A stretch of DNA of 64,000 bases from Pterois miles (GCA_947000775.1 CAMQGK010000001.1:5011501-5075500); one strand, 5' to 3'; positions 36,454 to 48,790 are shown, numbered from the stretch's first letter. Made by a program: numbers and translations. The notes: a model not told the origin generated them from the letters alone.

Positions 36454-37596
36454 GTTTTGTCTGGAACGAGTTGAGTTGTGCATATATTTATGAAAAAACA
36501 AACTTAATTAATCTTGACAACTTTGACAAAGGGAGTGCATACTGGATCCACTCCTTTCACTCTTACCTTTCACAATAAAAGCCTTATAATTGCAGGCAAG
36601 TACTTTGCATTTTCGTGTTGTTTATCTGTCTCACCCCTGTGTGTAACCACATCACCAGATGATCAGACTTAGACTGGAGTCGGTTTTGTTTTGTAATGTA
36701 ATAATGAACAGTTTGGACAGATTTATAAATCTAGCAGACACAGAGGCCACTGGATCAAAAAGTTAATTTCCCACCCTGATGAAAATGCTCTGTGAAAGGT
36801 CTCTCATTTGCATAAGCCAGCATATATAACATCACCATGTGTGGTATGGCCAGTGGGTCTGCTTTGCATAAAAACTGTTACGCACTGTGAGGGCAAATGC
36901 GTCACTCAGTGAACCAGGGCGCGTTCTCCCCAGAGGATAATTCAACTGCTCTCACCCACCGTCAACCTGCAACCCAGGTGTCACCATGCTAAACACCAAA
37001 CGGCGCGGCTACGTTACAGCTCGTGTTTTGATAAATGTCAATAAGAGCGAGTGAGCTGACAACCTGCAGAAAAACACAGCCTGTTACCTGTTGTACCATC
37101 ATACAAGTTAGAAAGAAAGTTAGATCAGAAAAATCAGATCTCATTAACATGGTGGCTCCTGGGTGCACCTCAGGTGCAGTATGGTGTCAAATTAAACTCA
37201 ACAGAGTGGGGAAAAAATACTGTAAATGGAAAAAAAAATAAAATCTGTAAACGTGAACTCCAAACTGTACGCTGAACGAAAAAAAGCATGAATGAAAAAT
37301 ATTCAAAGAGCCAAGGCAGCTGTGCCCAGGTTATGTAACCAAGTTATGTCTTGCTTTATTGTGTAAGCGACTCAAATCGTTTGCTTGTTTTTATATTTCC
37401 CTTAAAATTTTCCCCTTGGTTGTTAATGTCTCTCAGTTCTTACTTTAAGTCTTAAACCTGCTTTGCTGTGGTGGATCAGCTCAGGGCCAGCAGGTGACTA
37501 ACAGAGGTCGAGTGTCACGTCAGACCTATCCTACCTTCCTCTCTAAAAGCCATACTACTGTTTTCAGCACAGCACAGACCCCTTAAATTTGGTTAT

Positions 37597-38397
37597 TTAA
37601 GGAATACGTCACCCACAAAGTGTTATCCCTAATTCTCTTTTAAAGTATTATTTTTAGAGCCTTTTTTCCTTTTTATTGACAGTGACACCGGCGGAGATGG
37701 AGGACGACATCCAACAAAGGCCACCAGGCTGGACTGTAAATGGGGGCCACATTAAACAACAGCAAAACTATATCAAAACATCTGTTGCGATTATACTTGT
37801 GTGGGATAATCCAAGTCTCATTTATCCAGTCGTATGCTCACTACTTCCCAAACACGTGCATCGTCACTATTTAAACACTTCTGTGTGAACAGTCTCACAC
37901 TTGTACAGATGTGCTATTCGAATGTGTGAGTCCGGATTGTTTTAAATAGTACGGTTTTAGTGACGACGCATGTGTTTGGGATGTAGAGAGCATCAGGATC
38001 TAATCTAAATACTCATTCATCTCATTCACACAGCAATGGCTAAGCCTTCAGGAGCAATTTGGGGTTAAGTGTCTCGCTCAAGGATACGTCGACATGTAAC
38101 TGGAACAGCCGGGAATTGAACCACCGACCTTCCAATTGGTGGACGACCTGCTCTACCCTCTGAGCCACAGCCGCCCTAAATGACACTTGATCACACTGCG
38201 CAAGTTGTGAGAGTTTGTAAATGTTTCGATATATTACTTTATATTGCTTACGTCAATAAATCAAGACTTTTCTCCAGTTTCTGATTCTTCGTTTGCCGTG
38301 GAGGCATGAGAGAAAAGTTTTCCTCAAGAATTCAAGGTACCATGGGGGGAGTAATTGATGTACAAATGGTCTTTTTGCTGGTGAAGTAGTCCTTTAA
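37597..38397. mobile_element. TTAA-flanked inverted-repeat element, copy 2
   Basis: TTAA at 37597-37600 and 38394-38397. The right arm read in reverse, AGGACTACTTCACC, matches the left start GGAATACGTCACCC and copy 1. It also matches copy 1 in ATAATCCAAGTCTCATTTAT and CAGTCGTATGCTCACTACTT. Internally TACTTCCCAAACACGTGCAT (from 37842) and its continuation CGTCACTA are inverted at about 37955-37982 with 25/28 identity. A SINE is inserted at 38000-38176. Confidence 0.75.
38000..38176 (-). mobile_element. tRNA-derived SINE, second family
   Basis: On the minus strand GGGCGGCTGTGGCTCAGAGG and GTGGTTCAATTCCCGG give the A and B boxes. The body has CCTTGAGCGAGACACTTAAC and GCTCCTGAAGGCTTAGCCAT. It is the same family as 23107-23348, in the opposite orientation. 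Confidence 0.85.
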
Positions 38398-39301
38398 ACC
38401 TGCAGCGCAGGGTTTACACCAGTGTATTTCAAGCCTGGTGGCCTGGCGGGTCTAAGCTGATGCCACGCTGGGCTTAAGTATGGAGCAATTATGTAATTTC
38501 AAGATGTGTTTTACACTAAAATGCGTTATACAAGTCCTGAACTCCCTTAAGGAATAATTTGATTGATCTTTTGGGTGCTTTGGGGCAGTGGAAATTGTTG
38601 GCTAGTTTGTTCGTAAACATTTGCTTATTTACTCAACCAATATTCAGTCTCTTTTAGCTCTGTTTATAGTCTCTATCAACCCCTGAGGGAGATACGCCTC
38701 TTTAGCTGCTACATGCTCCACTATGTTCACCAGCTAGTCTCTAACTGTCTGTCTGCTGTTTGGTGCAGCAGCTCGTGTACTGGGAGGTTTTAAAGCTTCT
38801 CCATTGAAAACAGCTGTCTGTCGTCGACACATGAGAGCGGTGAGAGTGAACCAAAAATCCAAACAGTAAAGCTGCTTCATCACGACAAGAAACTCTGTCT
38901 GTCTGCTGTTTGGTGCTGAGCACTGTGGGTTTTTAGCGCCCTTTTCATTGAAAACAACTGGTCGTTTTAACCGATGAGTATGGTGAGAATGAACCAAAAC
39001 GGTAAAGCTGCAGGCCGGACAGCTAAATAATGACATAAAACTCACTTTAAAGCTCCATCAAGCTGAGAAGAGCTGCAGATTCAGGTGGTGATTCTGTGTA
39101 CATTCATCACTATGAGAGACTCCTCGAACTGTTGTCATTTCTTAGTCGACTAATCGATGAGTTGATTTAATCTACAGATCTGTAAAAGTGAGTTTCTCCC
39201 CAAAGAATCACACAAAAGCACCACTTTAAATCGTGTTCACCAGAGATGTGCTCAGACGTTTCTTAGAAATAAGTCAAATGCATAAAGACTGACTAAAACT
39301 G
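38398..39301. other. no gene; local inverted and duplicated sequence
   Basis: CTGTCTGTCTGCTGTTTGGT occurs at about 38747 and 38895 with similar downstream sequence (CATTGAAAACAGCTG / CATTGAAAACAACTG, GTGAGAGTGAACCAAAA / GTGAGAATGAACCAAAA). This is an imperfect direct duplication of about 150 bp. Confidence 0.5.
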
Positions 39302-39327
39302 AATTTCCCTGCGGGGATTAATAAAGG
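39302..39327 (+). repeat. LINE 3'-end-like motif
   Basis: AATTTCCCTGCGGGGATTAA followed by TAAAGG is a form I know as a fish LINE 3' terminus. A reverse-oriented relative is at 48846-48869. Confidence 0.45.
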
Positions 39328-40227
39328 TTCATCTTATCTCTTATAATCGGCTAAAAACATCTGAGTTGACTGAGACCAAAACGACTTACTAGCTGACTAG
39401 TCGACTAAGAGGGGCCCTTGTAACATTACTGTACTGCAATTTCTTGTCAAAAAAAAGCTGCAATATGTGATTACAGTAGCTAAACTTGGCCACAGATACG
39501 GGCAAATGCTGATATACTGTATATTAGTGAGGCTTTATCGGCAAAGGTATACTAGTATTTGTTGAATTATTCTGCATTTTTCATCTAACAAAAATAAATT
39601 GTTTTAGCTTGAACCGTGGGGAGAGAGGGAGAGTGTTGGCACACACTTCAAAATATCATGAGAAGGGGAAAAGGGAGAGTTATGTAAACAGAAATATTTA
39701 ACAATTTTTTTTACACTAATTATAGCGGCCATTGTAGCCAGAAACCAGACTGGAGCACAACACAGCTGTTAAAGAACAAAGCAGCTACCATGTTTAGTCT
39801 TTTATTATTATTTTTATTCATTTCAACCACACCGATGTTCCACCAACCAGGTCGATAAGAGCAGGAGGGCATAAGAGGCATCACATAACCTGCCACAGCC
39901 ATGTGTTCATCTGCCCCTGACACCGAACCCTTACTGTCTACTGACTTTAAGTCGCTGTGGAGCCAACCTGATGATTTCAATCTGTCCCACTTTGCACCTG
40001 ACTCCAGTCAATACTTTGGCAGAAGCACATGCTCAATACTTGGGCCTGTTTGTTGGTGTGAATGCTTTTAACATTTTTCAGAACTAAGGGAAAGTACAGT
40101 ACAGTACAGTAAGAGCTCTTTAGGTTGCTCCCTGCAATGCATAACAGCACAGCTTCACCAGGCAGGACACAACTGCCTTGTATAACAGCTTAAATATTTA
40201 AAGTAACATAACAAATCTAACATTTTA

Positions 40228-40295
40228 AACAATTAATTGTAAAAAGAAAATTGATAGATTAATTGATAATGATAGAAATTGTTAGTTGCAACCCT
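40228..40295 (-). mobile_element. GGCTGCAACTAA-type MITE end
   Basis: The plus strand shows ATTGATAATGATAGAAATTG then TTAGTTGCAACCCT, the reverse of the family's left end. Confidence 0.55.
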
Positions 40296-40332
40296 ATGAG
40301 ATCCACTGAAACAGCTGCCAATCAATGCTTTG

Positions 40333-40460
40333 ATCAAGGCACCTCAGCAGTATTGATTAAGGGGCAGAGCTGCTGTTTTACTTGGCCAACATTATCCTGC
40401 CCATCCAGGTATTGAACCAGCAACCTTTTGATCACAAGCTCGTCCTCCTGACCTTTAAGA
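40333..40460 (-). mobile_element. tRNA-derived SINE fragment
   Basis: ATCCAGGTATTGAACCAGCA then ACCTTTTGATCACAAGCTC reads on the minus strand as a tRNA-like 3' half with a B box in GGTTCAATACC. A TCAAGGCACCTCAGCAGT block resembles the body of the 30-kb SINE. Confidence 0.5.
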
Positions 40461-40859
40461 CAGTACTGCGTAGCCCGATTCATTTGACGTGCATAGAATT
40501 GAATGTTTATATTTTTACAAGCTTTTTCACATGCAAGCATAATCTTCAAGGGCTCATTTCCCACATTGCCCTCCCAACCCTGTCTCCTAAATATTACGTC
40601 TCCCCGACAACTAAACTGCTTTCTCAGTTACGTCTGGAAGGATACTAGCATTTTGTGGTAGATTACGTTTGTCTTTTACAAATCACAAATACCTATAAGT
40701 CTGTAAGTGAGCAAGTATAAGTAAGTATACAAAAGCTGCAGCAAGTGACGTAGTACAAAGAGCGATGCTCAGAGCAGGTGACGTAGTATATCGAGCGACT
40801 GTGAATGAAAATACACTGAATAAAACATTATTGAATAATATCAGGTACAACAAACAAGA

Positions 40860-41160
40860 CTTTCCCCCAGGAGACCGGTGTCTGTCTTTTGTGAAATGTT
40901 GTCACTTCTTGCATTTTCATTTTGTTTTTAAGTAATTTTAAGCCAAACCATGATGTTTTTTATGGAGCCCAACCCAGTAGTTTTGTTGCCTAAACCTAAA
41001 TAAGTAGTGATTTATTTCATTGTCGTAGTCATGTCAAGCCAAACCATGTTTTTTTTTAATAAACCTAAGTAGTTCGGTTGCATTTTGGTTTTGTTTAGTT
41101 TCACGCATTTAAAACTGTTTAAAACTGTGACTGTAACCTGGGAGAAAACATGTTTTCCTC
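40860..41160 (-). repeat. dispersed repeat related to the GTTTAGGCARCAAAACCA family
   Basis: AGCCAAACCATGATGTTTTT, CAGTAGTTTTGTTGCCTAAA and a second AGCCAAACCATG block match the sequence preceding and forming the 36.2-kb array. Here the 27-bp unit is present once or twice only. Confidence 0.55.
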
Positions 41161-42009
41161 TAAATGCAGTGATGCAGTTTAGTTGTATGGTAACATAATT
41201 TTGTAGGAGACAGAGTTGTCCCCTGCATAATGATGAGAAGTCATGTTAACCTTTTCAACATGACGTGTGTTACTATTTATTAGTTTACGTGTAATATAAC
41301 TGATGATGGGTGTGCTTTTGTCAATGCTGGATTTAATAAATACTAAAGTTAACGGAGGTGCCATTGACTTACTATCATGAGACGTTCACGGTCGGCTCAG
41401 CAAAACGACAGTTGGGCAAATGAATGAATTACAATATCCTCATGATGTGTTCAAATGTAATCCTGTAAAAAATAAGGTCTGTTTGTTTGAAGGACATGTT
41501 TTTGCTTCAATATTTTTAATAAAGATATGAGTGTTGAATTACATGGGATTTATTGGGGTTTTTCATGGAAATTCACTGGTGTTGGTGTTAACTACTAGAC
41601 TTCTGGTATCAGGACATCCCTAGTCCGGACACACACATGCTGTAATGTATATGTGTGTGTTGTTAAAGCTTATAACAGAGGCTGCTGTCAGCCTCCCTCC
41701 CTCTCCAAACTAAAATCCCATCATGCCTTTTAGACTCCAGCTGAGGGTTTAAAGGTCTGCTTCTTGTTTCTGCTCAGAGCGACACATCTAGTAAAAGCGG
41801 TTCCTTGTTCTCGCCAGCTAATTGGCATCAAAAGATGGTCCGACCACATACCTGGACTGGGAGGTGTGTGTGACACACAATTTCAGTTTCGGATGATACT
41901 GGTCGTACAGGGAAGTGACTGGAATGAGGCTCTGGCTGCTCTGCGGCTCGTCATCAATGGGTGCTATGAGGCTGGTGGCGGGAAAAGCCTCCAGGAAGCT
42001 CACAGCTTG

Positions 42010-42035
42010 GTGTGTGTGTGTGTGTGTGTGTGTGT
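42010..42035. repeat. (GT)13 microsatellite
   Basis: A pure GT run. Confidence 0.95.
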
Positions 42036-42084
42036 TAGTGAGTGATGAATCACCACTTGTGAACCGCCTTAACCACTAAAAAGC

Positions 42085-42246
42085 AATACGGTGCACAGAG
42101 AGAGTTTAGCAGTTAGGATCCCCGCCTCTGGAACCACATACACCCCCTGCTAGCCTGAGGTTGACTCCTGCCAGAACCGCCTATGCTGTGTATTTGTCTC
42201 TCTCTCTCAGCCCTCCTGCTGTTACCAAAAAAAAAAAAAAAAAAAA
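42085..42246 (+). mobile_element. probable tRNA-derived SINE with A20 tail
   Basis: GTTTAGCAGTTAGGATCCCC and GAGGTTGACTCCTGCC resemble A and B boxes. They are followed by a CT-rich stretch, CCCTCCTGCTGTTACC, and 20 A (42227-42246). No target-site duplication was found. Confidence 0.5.
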
Positions 42247-42247
42247 C

Positions 42248-44305
42248 CCAAGAAGGCAAGCCTCAACAAAATAAAGTAAGGGTGGCTATTTGATAGGATG
42301 TAACACATGGACATAAGCGGTTCAGAGCAGCCCTAAGGGGATCAATCGAGGCAAAATTATTACAACTTCTTGGTGAGCTTAAAGTAAATAGTCAACCTTT
42401 GCAGTGTACACCTTTGCTAAACAGCAGAGCCGGATACAAACACAAAATGGTTTCACAACGAGGCCCACAATGCAAATAAAGCTGTATGTCAACATAATGT
42501 ATGTTTCATACAGAAACATTAAATACTGGACAGTCTGAAGGACAAAGAGGATAATGAAGATAATGAATCTTATATTTTTCTGCGCTGTGATACGGTCCAG
42601 GTAGAAAGAAAATAGTTCCTACATGACTGCTAAACTACTAACAACAAGGTCTGTGAATTATCTTTAGTGATCGCTGTAAAAAGACATTGCTGTTGAGCTT
42701 TTTGGCCCTTTAAAAGTGCCATCTAGCTCCAATATACTGGTGAGAAGGTGGACATCTCTATGGCCGATATCGCCAACACTCAAACCAAAACAGTCTAGAT
42801 TGATAAATGGCATTACAGGTATGAGGAACAACGTGTCGTTCTGACTTTGGGGTGAACACACAACGCACACAACAGAGACAGAGAATCTAGTTTAAATGAG
42901 CTGCTTGGGTTTCATGTGATTCGCTTTTGATTATATATGTGGATATACACTTACATTCAACACACCTCAAACACATTAAAATGTTTGATTGATTAATTCT
43001 CCTCATTTGTGCATAAAAATCAGTTGGTTTTTCAACAAGTGAAAATCCTGTAATTTAAGTTGCCATTTCTGAGCGCATGTCATACTTTCCAGCCCTTCGA
43101 CTCCTGTTTTTTTTTATTGTCGTCTCCCGGTTTCCTTTCCAGGTCACAGTTCTACTGTATTTCACCTGATTTCTGGCGTTGCACAGTTTCAACCCAGATG
43201 ACCATCTAGCTACATTAAAGGTCATTTTGCAATGCAGGAGAGCAGCCTATAGTCATGACAGTGCAGTGTCATGACTGATTGAGCTGTGTTCGCCACAGCG
43301 TGCAGCGCCCAAAGTTGGACTTTGCTCGATGTACAGAAAAGCCTTGGTGGTGTGGTGCAAGCCGTTGGATATAATGGGGTTCAGAAGGCAGTGGCGCCAT
43401 TGTCGCGTTGTGTCTTACAGAACCTTCAGTGAGAGATGAAGTGAGAGTGAAAGACATACTCGAGCAAAACTGATGAATATTAGTTTATGCTAGATTTATG
43501 CTTTCTTTTTATTATTAGTTTTATTATTTATATATACTGTATATTCTATATATATATATATTCATTGTTTTAAAGTCACCAGAATGCAGCACATTCAGTC
43601 TCTGAAACACATTTTTCTGGGGGACGACCCACAGACCTCCCCACTTTAGTTTTGAAATCCTCCCTTCTTTTACGGTCTCAAGGTTGGCGAGCATGGTGCA
43701 TGGTCCTTTTGCAAATATCATCCCTTTCTAGCTGCTCTAATATGCAGTACACAGCCCTGTTGAGTATAAGCAGAAATTATGTGATTTAACTGATTTGTAG
43801 TCCAGTATTGTGCAGGACTGTAGCTGCTGCAGTGTATGTGGTGTCCTTTTGTCCTTGTGCCAGATGTCAGGATGTGGTGTACAATTCATTAGGATGCCTC
43901 TGCACCAGTGTTAAGACTTTTCACTGGGTGATTTTAAATCCTGCCAACCCTGCTCTGAGAAGCCGTGGGGATCCTGAGGTAGCTGCGTCTGCAGTAGTGT
44001 AGTATTAATGGTAATATAGCACAGCACGTAATGATGCACAAACAGCGACAGCTATTGCCTCAGTGAGTCATCAATCAGTGAGGGAATCCTGCTCCCTCTT
44101 TTTGACTGGGAACAACCTTCATTAGCAGCCGAGTGTGTGTGGCCATGACTGTGTGTGTGTGCATGTGCTTTAACTACACCTCTGTGTCTGCATGTGTAGG
44201 CATCTATCTTGTCTTTCTGTCTATGTGTAGGCGTATAGTTTGTCTTCCGGTTTGTGTGTGTCTATATGCTTGTGTGCCTGTCAGTTTTTGTGTGCATTTG
44301 TATAT

Positions 44306-44308
<3 letters not shown>
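42248..44308. other. no gene recognised
   Basis: Includes a TATA-rich run at 43528-43561. No coding family, RNA gene or other array was recognised. Confidence 0.4.

Positions 44309-44385
<77 letters not shown>
44309..44385. repeat. (GT)38 microsatellite
   Basis: A pure GT run of 77 bp. Confidence 0.97.
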
Positions 44386-44388
<3 letters not shown>

Positions 44389-44530
44389 ATGTGCGTGTGT
44401 GTTTATGCCTGCATTAGGGGAAGTCTGTTTTTTTTCCTTCAGCATCGTCTTTGTTGTTGTTGTTTATGCTGTACTCTGGCACAGGAAGAGAGGGAGGCAC
44501 AGTGATAATCATAATAACAAAGGAGGCAAC

Positions 44531-44616
44531 GGAGATGAAGAGAAGCAGGAGAAGGAGGAGAAAGATGAAGAAGAGATGGAGGAGAGGAAGAAGGAGGAGA
44601 AGGAGGATGAGGGGAG
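44531..44616. repeat. polypurine tract, 86 bp
   Basis: Almost entirely A and G (GAGGAGAAAGATGAAGAAGA type), with about five non-purines. Such tracts can form triplex DNA. The acidic and basic low-complexity peptides read from it are artefacts. Confidence 0.9.
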
Positions 44617-44690
44617 CAGCTGGTTCTTGTTACTCTGCTGCCCCCACACATCACTGCAGGAGCTATCAGAACATACCTCCCTATTCCCAC

Positions 44691-44691
<1 letters not shown>

Positions 44692-44751
<60 letters not shown>
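44692..44751. repeat. (TG)30 microsatellite
   Basis: A pure TG run of 60 bp, 140 bp beyond the polypurine tract. Confidence 0.97.
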
Positions 44752-44752
<1 letters not shown>

Positions 44753-45390
44753 CAGCATTTAGTGCAGAGCTGTAAGTATTGCCAAGGGGATGAGGGCATA
44801 TTTCAGGTCACAAACTAGCTACAGATTTAATTTGGAGAAGAACAACTTGATTATGTTCTCTCAGACAAAAACTGCTCAGTGTAACTGAGACGGCAGGTGA
44901 ACACACACATCGGTGCAGGGCCATAAGGAGGGCTGCATCATATATCGTTTCAGCAGCGACATCACGATGCGCACATGTGCAATAGTCACATCACAGGATG
45001 TGCAGTGTCAGCAAATTAACTCAAAGTAATGCTATGAATTTTTTGCTGCTTGAAAACTCCACCGGTTCTCATTCTCCATGACTAATCCAGTGTTTCTCAT
45101 TAATTACCCACAATCTACTGTAGGTAGGCCCGCCACTGTATTTACTTTTATATTCTTACACTTACTCACTAATGGGTCACGTCTGCCTGGGGGAATTCAA
45201 CCCAGTGGATGGGGATGGCTGCTCGATGTGGGAGGATCGTCTCACCGGTGCTAGTTGATGGTGCATGTCCACAGCCTCCGTCCTTTCACGCTTCCTGTTC
45301 ATTGTCTATGTACAGTGAGCAGCTGTGAAATGCATTCTGGTGACGTGGCGGTGCGATTCGAGAGACGGGACGTCACACTGGCCACTCATC

Positions 45391-45429
45391 ATTTGCATAA
45401 AGTTGAGGTCTAGGCTACTTTATGCAAAT
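45391..45429. promoter_or_regulatory. perfect 12-bp inverted repeat with two octamer motifs
   Basis: ATTTGCATAAAG (45391-45402) and CTTTATGCAAAT (45418-45429) are exact inverse complements around a 15-base loop. Each arm contains the POU octamer ATGCAAAT / ATTTGCAT. The surrounding 45260-45830 has the look of a dispersed repeat; function is not shown. Confidence 0.5.
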
Positions 45430-45829
45430 CAGGAACATAAGGGGCAACTCACCGCCTCAAAACTTTTAAACTGAGTGTTGTCGAAAATAAAGACAAATTC
45501 AGCTAATGCACAAAATGCGTTCAGAAACACATTTCGAGAGAAGAGAAGAAAGTTTCAAAACGAGCTTAAGAGCCCACGAAGGAAAGCGGTCATCCAATCA
45601 GGTGCCGAGTGTCTTGTGTCTAGTGGCAGCCTATCAAGCATCCAGTGCTGGGAAGTGAGGAAATCTCTCGTGATAAAAGACATCCCGGTGGACACGTACC
45701 ATGAACCTCGCTGGGTGCATTTCCTCCATGAGAGCGAGGGGTCTGCGGCGATGTCGGTAACCCATCCGATCCATCTTGAAACATGGACCCCTTCTTATTA
45801 ACCATACTTTGAGGATGCGACTTCTTTGC

Positions 45830-47364
45830 AGTGTTATCATCACTCATATACTGTATATACATGTTTTTTATGATTAACATTACGAGAGAACAAAATTGTT
45901 TATAGCCATTTAACTTTGCTCTCAAAGTGCACCAGTTTCATTTATATTTAACTTTAAAATGTAGACTGCAAAATGTAGGGCGTATATATTCCTGTAATTT
46001 TATCATATCACATTAATATAGCTCAGAAAAATCTTTTTTGCAATGTCAGTTTCCACAGTTTAACATATACGCACGTGAGGTGGGTTCCTTCATCATACTG
46101 ATTCTGAACCTAATAAGTCCACCTGAATGGCAATAGGTGGTCTGACATTAGTTTTAGTCCCACTGTAGTCACGTATATGTGCTGTCAAAACGCTGCCATA
46201 CAACTCACAATACAGACACATGCTCATGTCATGATAACATTATTAGTGTCATTCTTATTGTTAGCAAGAAAATGGAGGAGATAAAATGCTTCACTGATAT
46301 ACAAGCTAAGAATAATGTTCAAGGCCAACTTGCTACCACATGGTGTTTTTTTCCTTGGAGGAAAGTGGATGTGGGGCGCTTGTTTTTCATCTCTCTATGA
46401 TGCACATAAGGCCGATTATGCTCCCATCTCTCATGCTCACTTGGCTCTGCCTGCCTTTACATCGCACTGTCTACTTTACATTTCAGAAAACACTCATTAG
46501 ACTAAGATGGCCGTTCAGTAACACAAAAGATATAACAAGCTTTTGTTTTTTTATTTATTTTGTCAACCTTGGTTTGCTTTCACCACACTACAAAGTAAGT
46601 AGCAGAACTTTCTATGGGTGAAGTCATTTCCTTTTAGTGGCTATTTAATTTTATTTGAAACTTCCCATAAAGAAAGACCTCACAGGATGCTCCAACCTAA
46701 AAAATACTACACTATGAATTTTCAAAATTCAATATTGCGGTAAGCTGTGGGCAGAGGAGGGTTTGGTGCAGACGTGCTCTTTGACCTTCCATTGTCCTGA
46801 AGTTGGCTGCTTCAGCGCAGCAGTGACCACTGCAACCAACACTCAGGACAACAGGAAATGTGCTCACACAGCAGCTCATGCTGCAAACAATTTGCTTAAA
46901 AACAGAATCATCTTGTTTTTAGCTGCTCTTTTGAGATGCAACTAAGCAGAAATCAACCCTACCAACAGATTTAACCTAACTTTACGGTAGGGATTATCTG
47001 TTTATTTCGCTAAATCAATGGAGTTACAGAGTCTCTTGTTTATTTACAAACAATTTCTTTAATGTAAAAACTTCCCTTTTTTGTTTGAAAGGTACAATGT
47101 GCACAATTTGGAGGCATCTAGCATCTCCTGTGTGCCAAGCATGTAAGAAAACTACGCAAAAACACAAAAGGCCCTAGAGCCAGTGTTTGGTTTATCCATT
47201 CTGGCAACACATTTCCACTCCCAGCTCATCAAACACCGCCGGCTGGTCAGTGTCCCTCGGAGACAGACATACGGGCTACCCTTCTGTCAATATGTCTGCT
47301 GTGTTAATATACAATTGTTACATGCAGTGCCCTTCCAAAATAAACTTCCCTTTTCACAGGACGT
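45830..47364. other. no gene recognised
   Basis: AT-rich, single-copy-looking DNA. Short frames only. Confidence 0.4.
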
Positions 47365-48150
47365 TAGGTTTAGGCAACACAACCACTTAGTTACAGTTAG
47401 GAAACAGTCGTGGTTAGCCTTACTTTCACTGGCTAACAACTCATATGACTACTGACTCATGACAGTGACTGGTGACTGACAAAACTAACGACTCACATGA
47501 CTCACAAGACTCACAAGACTGATGATACTAACAACTCATAGGACTAGAGACTCACAGGGCTGATGATACTAACAACTCATAGGACTAGAGACTCACGGGG
47601 CTGATGATACTAACGACTCACATGACTCACAAGACTGATGATACTAACAACTCATAGGACTAGAGACTCACAGGGCTGATGATACTATCAACTCATAGGA
47701 CTAGAGACTCACGGGTCTGATGATACTAACGACTCACATGACTCACGAGACTGATGATACTAACAACTCACAAGACTGATGATACTAACAACTCATAGGA
47801 CTAGAGACTCACAGGGCTGATGATACTAACAACTCATAGGACTAGAGACTCACGGGGCTGATGATACTAACAACTCGTAGGACTAGAGACTCACGGGACT
47901 GATGATACTCCCGACTCACGTTACTAGTGAGTCATGGGTCTGATGATACTAACAACACGCATGACAAGTGACTCACGTGACATGGGACTGACGATACTAA
48001 TGACTCATGTGATTAGTGACTCACGTAACTGACGATACCGAGGAGCCATTTGACTTGCTCACTTACTGACATAACACAATAAGTCAATGTTACTGTCAAT
48101 TTCACACGGTACACGAACACTGGTCTCCTGGTTGAAAGTCTTGTGTTTGT
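47365..48150 (+). repeat. dispersed repeat carrying the 41-bp minisatellite
   Basis: The left part, GTTAGGTTTAGGCAACACAA then CCACTTAGTTACAGTTAGGA, matches the 3.2-kb and 11.4-kb copies. The right part, GAACACTGGTCTCCTGG and GTGTTTGTTTGAT, corresponds to GAACACCGCTGG and GTGTTTGTTGGAC at 11.66-11.70 kb. The tandem array fills the middle. Confidence 0.6.
47432..48035. repeat. 41-bp minisatellite with shorter variant units
   Basis: The unit is GATGATACTAACAACTCATA plus GGACTAGAGACTCACGGGGCT. Unit starts at 47521, 47562 and 47603 give a period of 41. Variant units with GACTCACATGACTCAC occur, and the right third is more degenerate. TGACTCA or TGAGTCA occurs eight times. Confidence 0.95.
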
Positions 48151-48689
48151 TTGATCCAAACTCTCAATGCATCAGTAATTTTCATCCATGTGCTAAAACA
48201 AAAACTTGTTTCAACAAAATAATGCAACAATTGAGTCAGTATTCAAAAATTGCTCCTCTCCCTGACAACGACCTTCTGTGGGCTACCTCTCATTCCCACA
48301 GTCAGTTAACCAGCACCAGTATGGGTGATTGCATGAAGTCACAAATTACTGTTGTTCGTTTTGGTTTACTTGTTTGTTTGGCAACAAAATAATGGACGTC
48401 AGGGCAGCCTAGGGTTTGACAGAGTCAATCCTCAACAACATTGTGCCCCAGCAAAATGCTGCATAGTAAATCCCACTTGCTCACTTAGAGTAAGCTGTCC
48501 TGGAGAACCTGCACGACGTAACAGCCTGAGAGGTAAAATGAGAGTCCAGAGCAGCGATCGCAGTGGCGAAGTTTCAGCCCTCATCTGAACGGGGAAGGCT
48601 GACGGAGCACACACATATCTCAGCACCGCCTCACACAGCACACGTTCATTCACATGCGACAGCTACGCCGTGCAACAGTCTTGCTTGCT

Positions 48690-48790
48690 CAAGGGCACGT
48701 GACTTGTTCTAACTGTGCCTGCCACGCTCTTCCCACAGGCTCTCTGACTTGAACCAGCAACCCTCTGGTCACAAACACACTTCTCAAACC
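48690..48790 (-). mobile_element. tRNA-derived SINE fragment
   Basis: CTCAAGGGCACGTGAC and CTTGAACCAGCAACCCTCTG match, in reverse, a tRNA SINE body and head. The minus-strand B-box region reads GGTTGCTGGTTCAAG. Confidence 0.5.

Noticed and set aside
44240..44818. 192-codon plus-strand open frame
   Set aside because: It is built from two GT tracts and a polypurine tract; Cys-Val and Glu/Lys runs with no domain.
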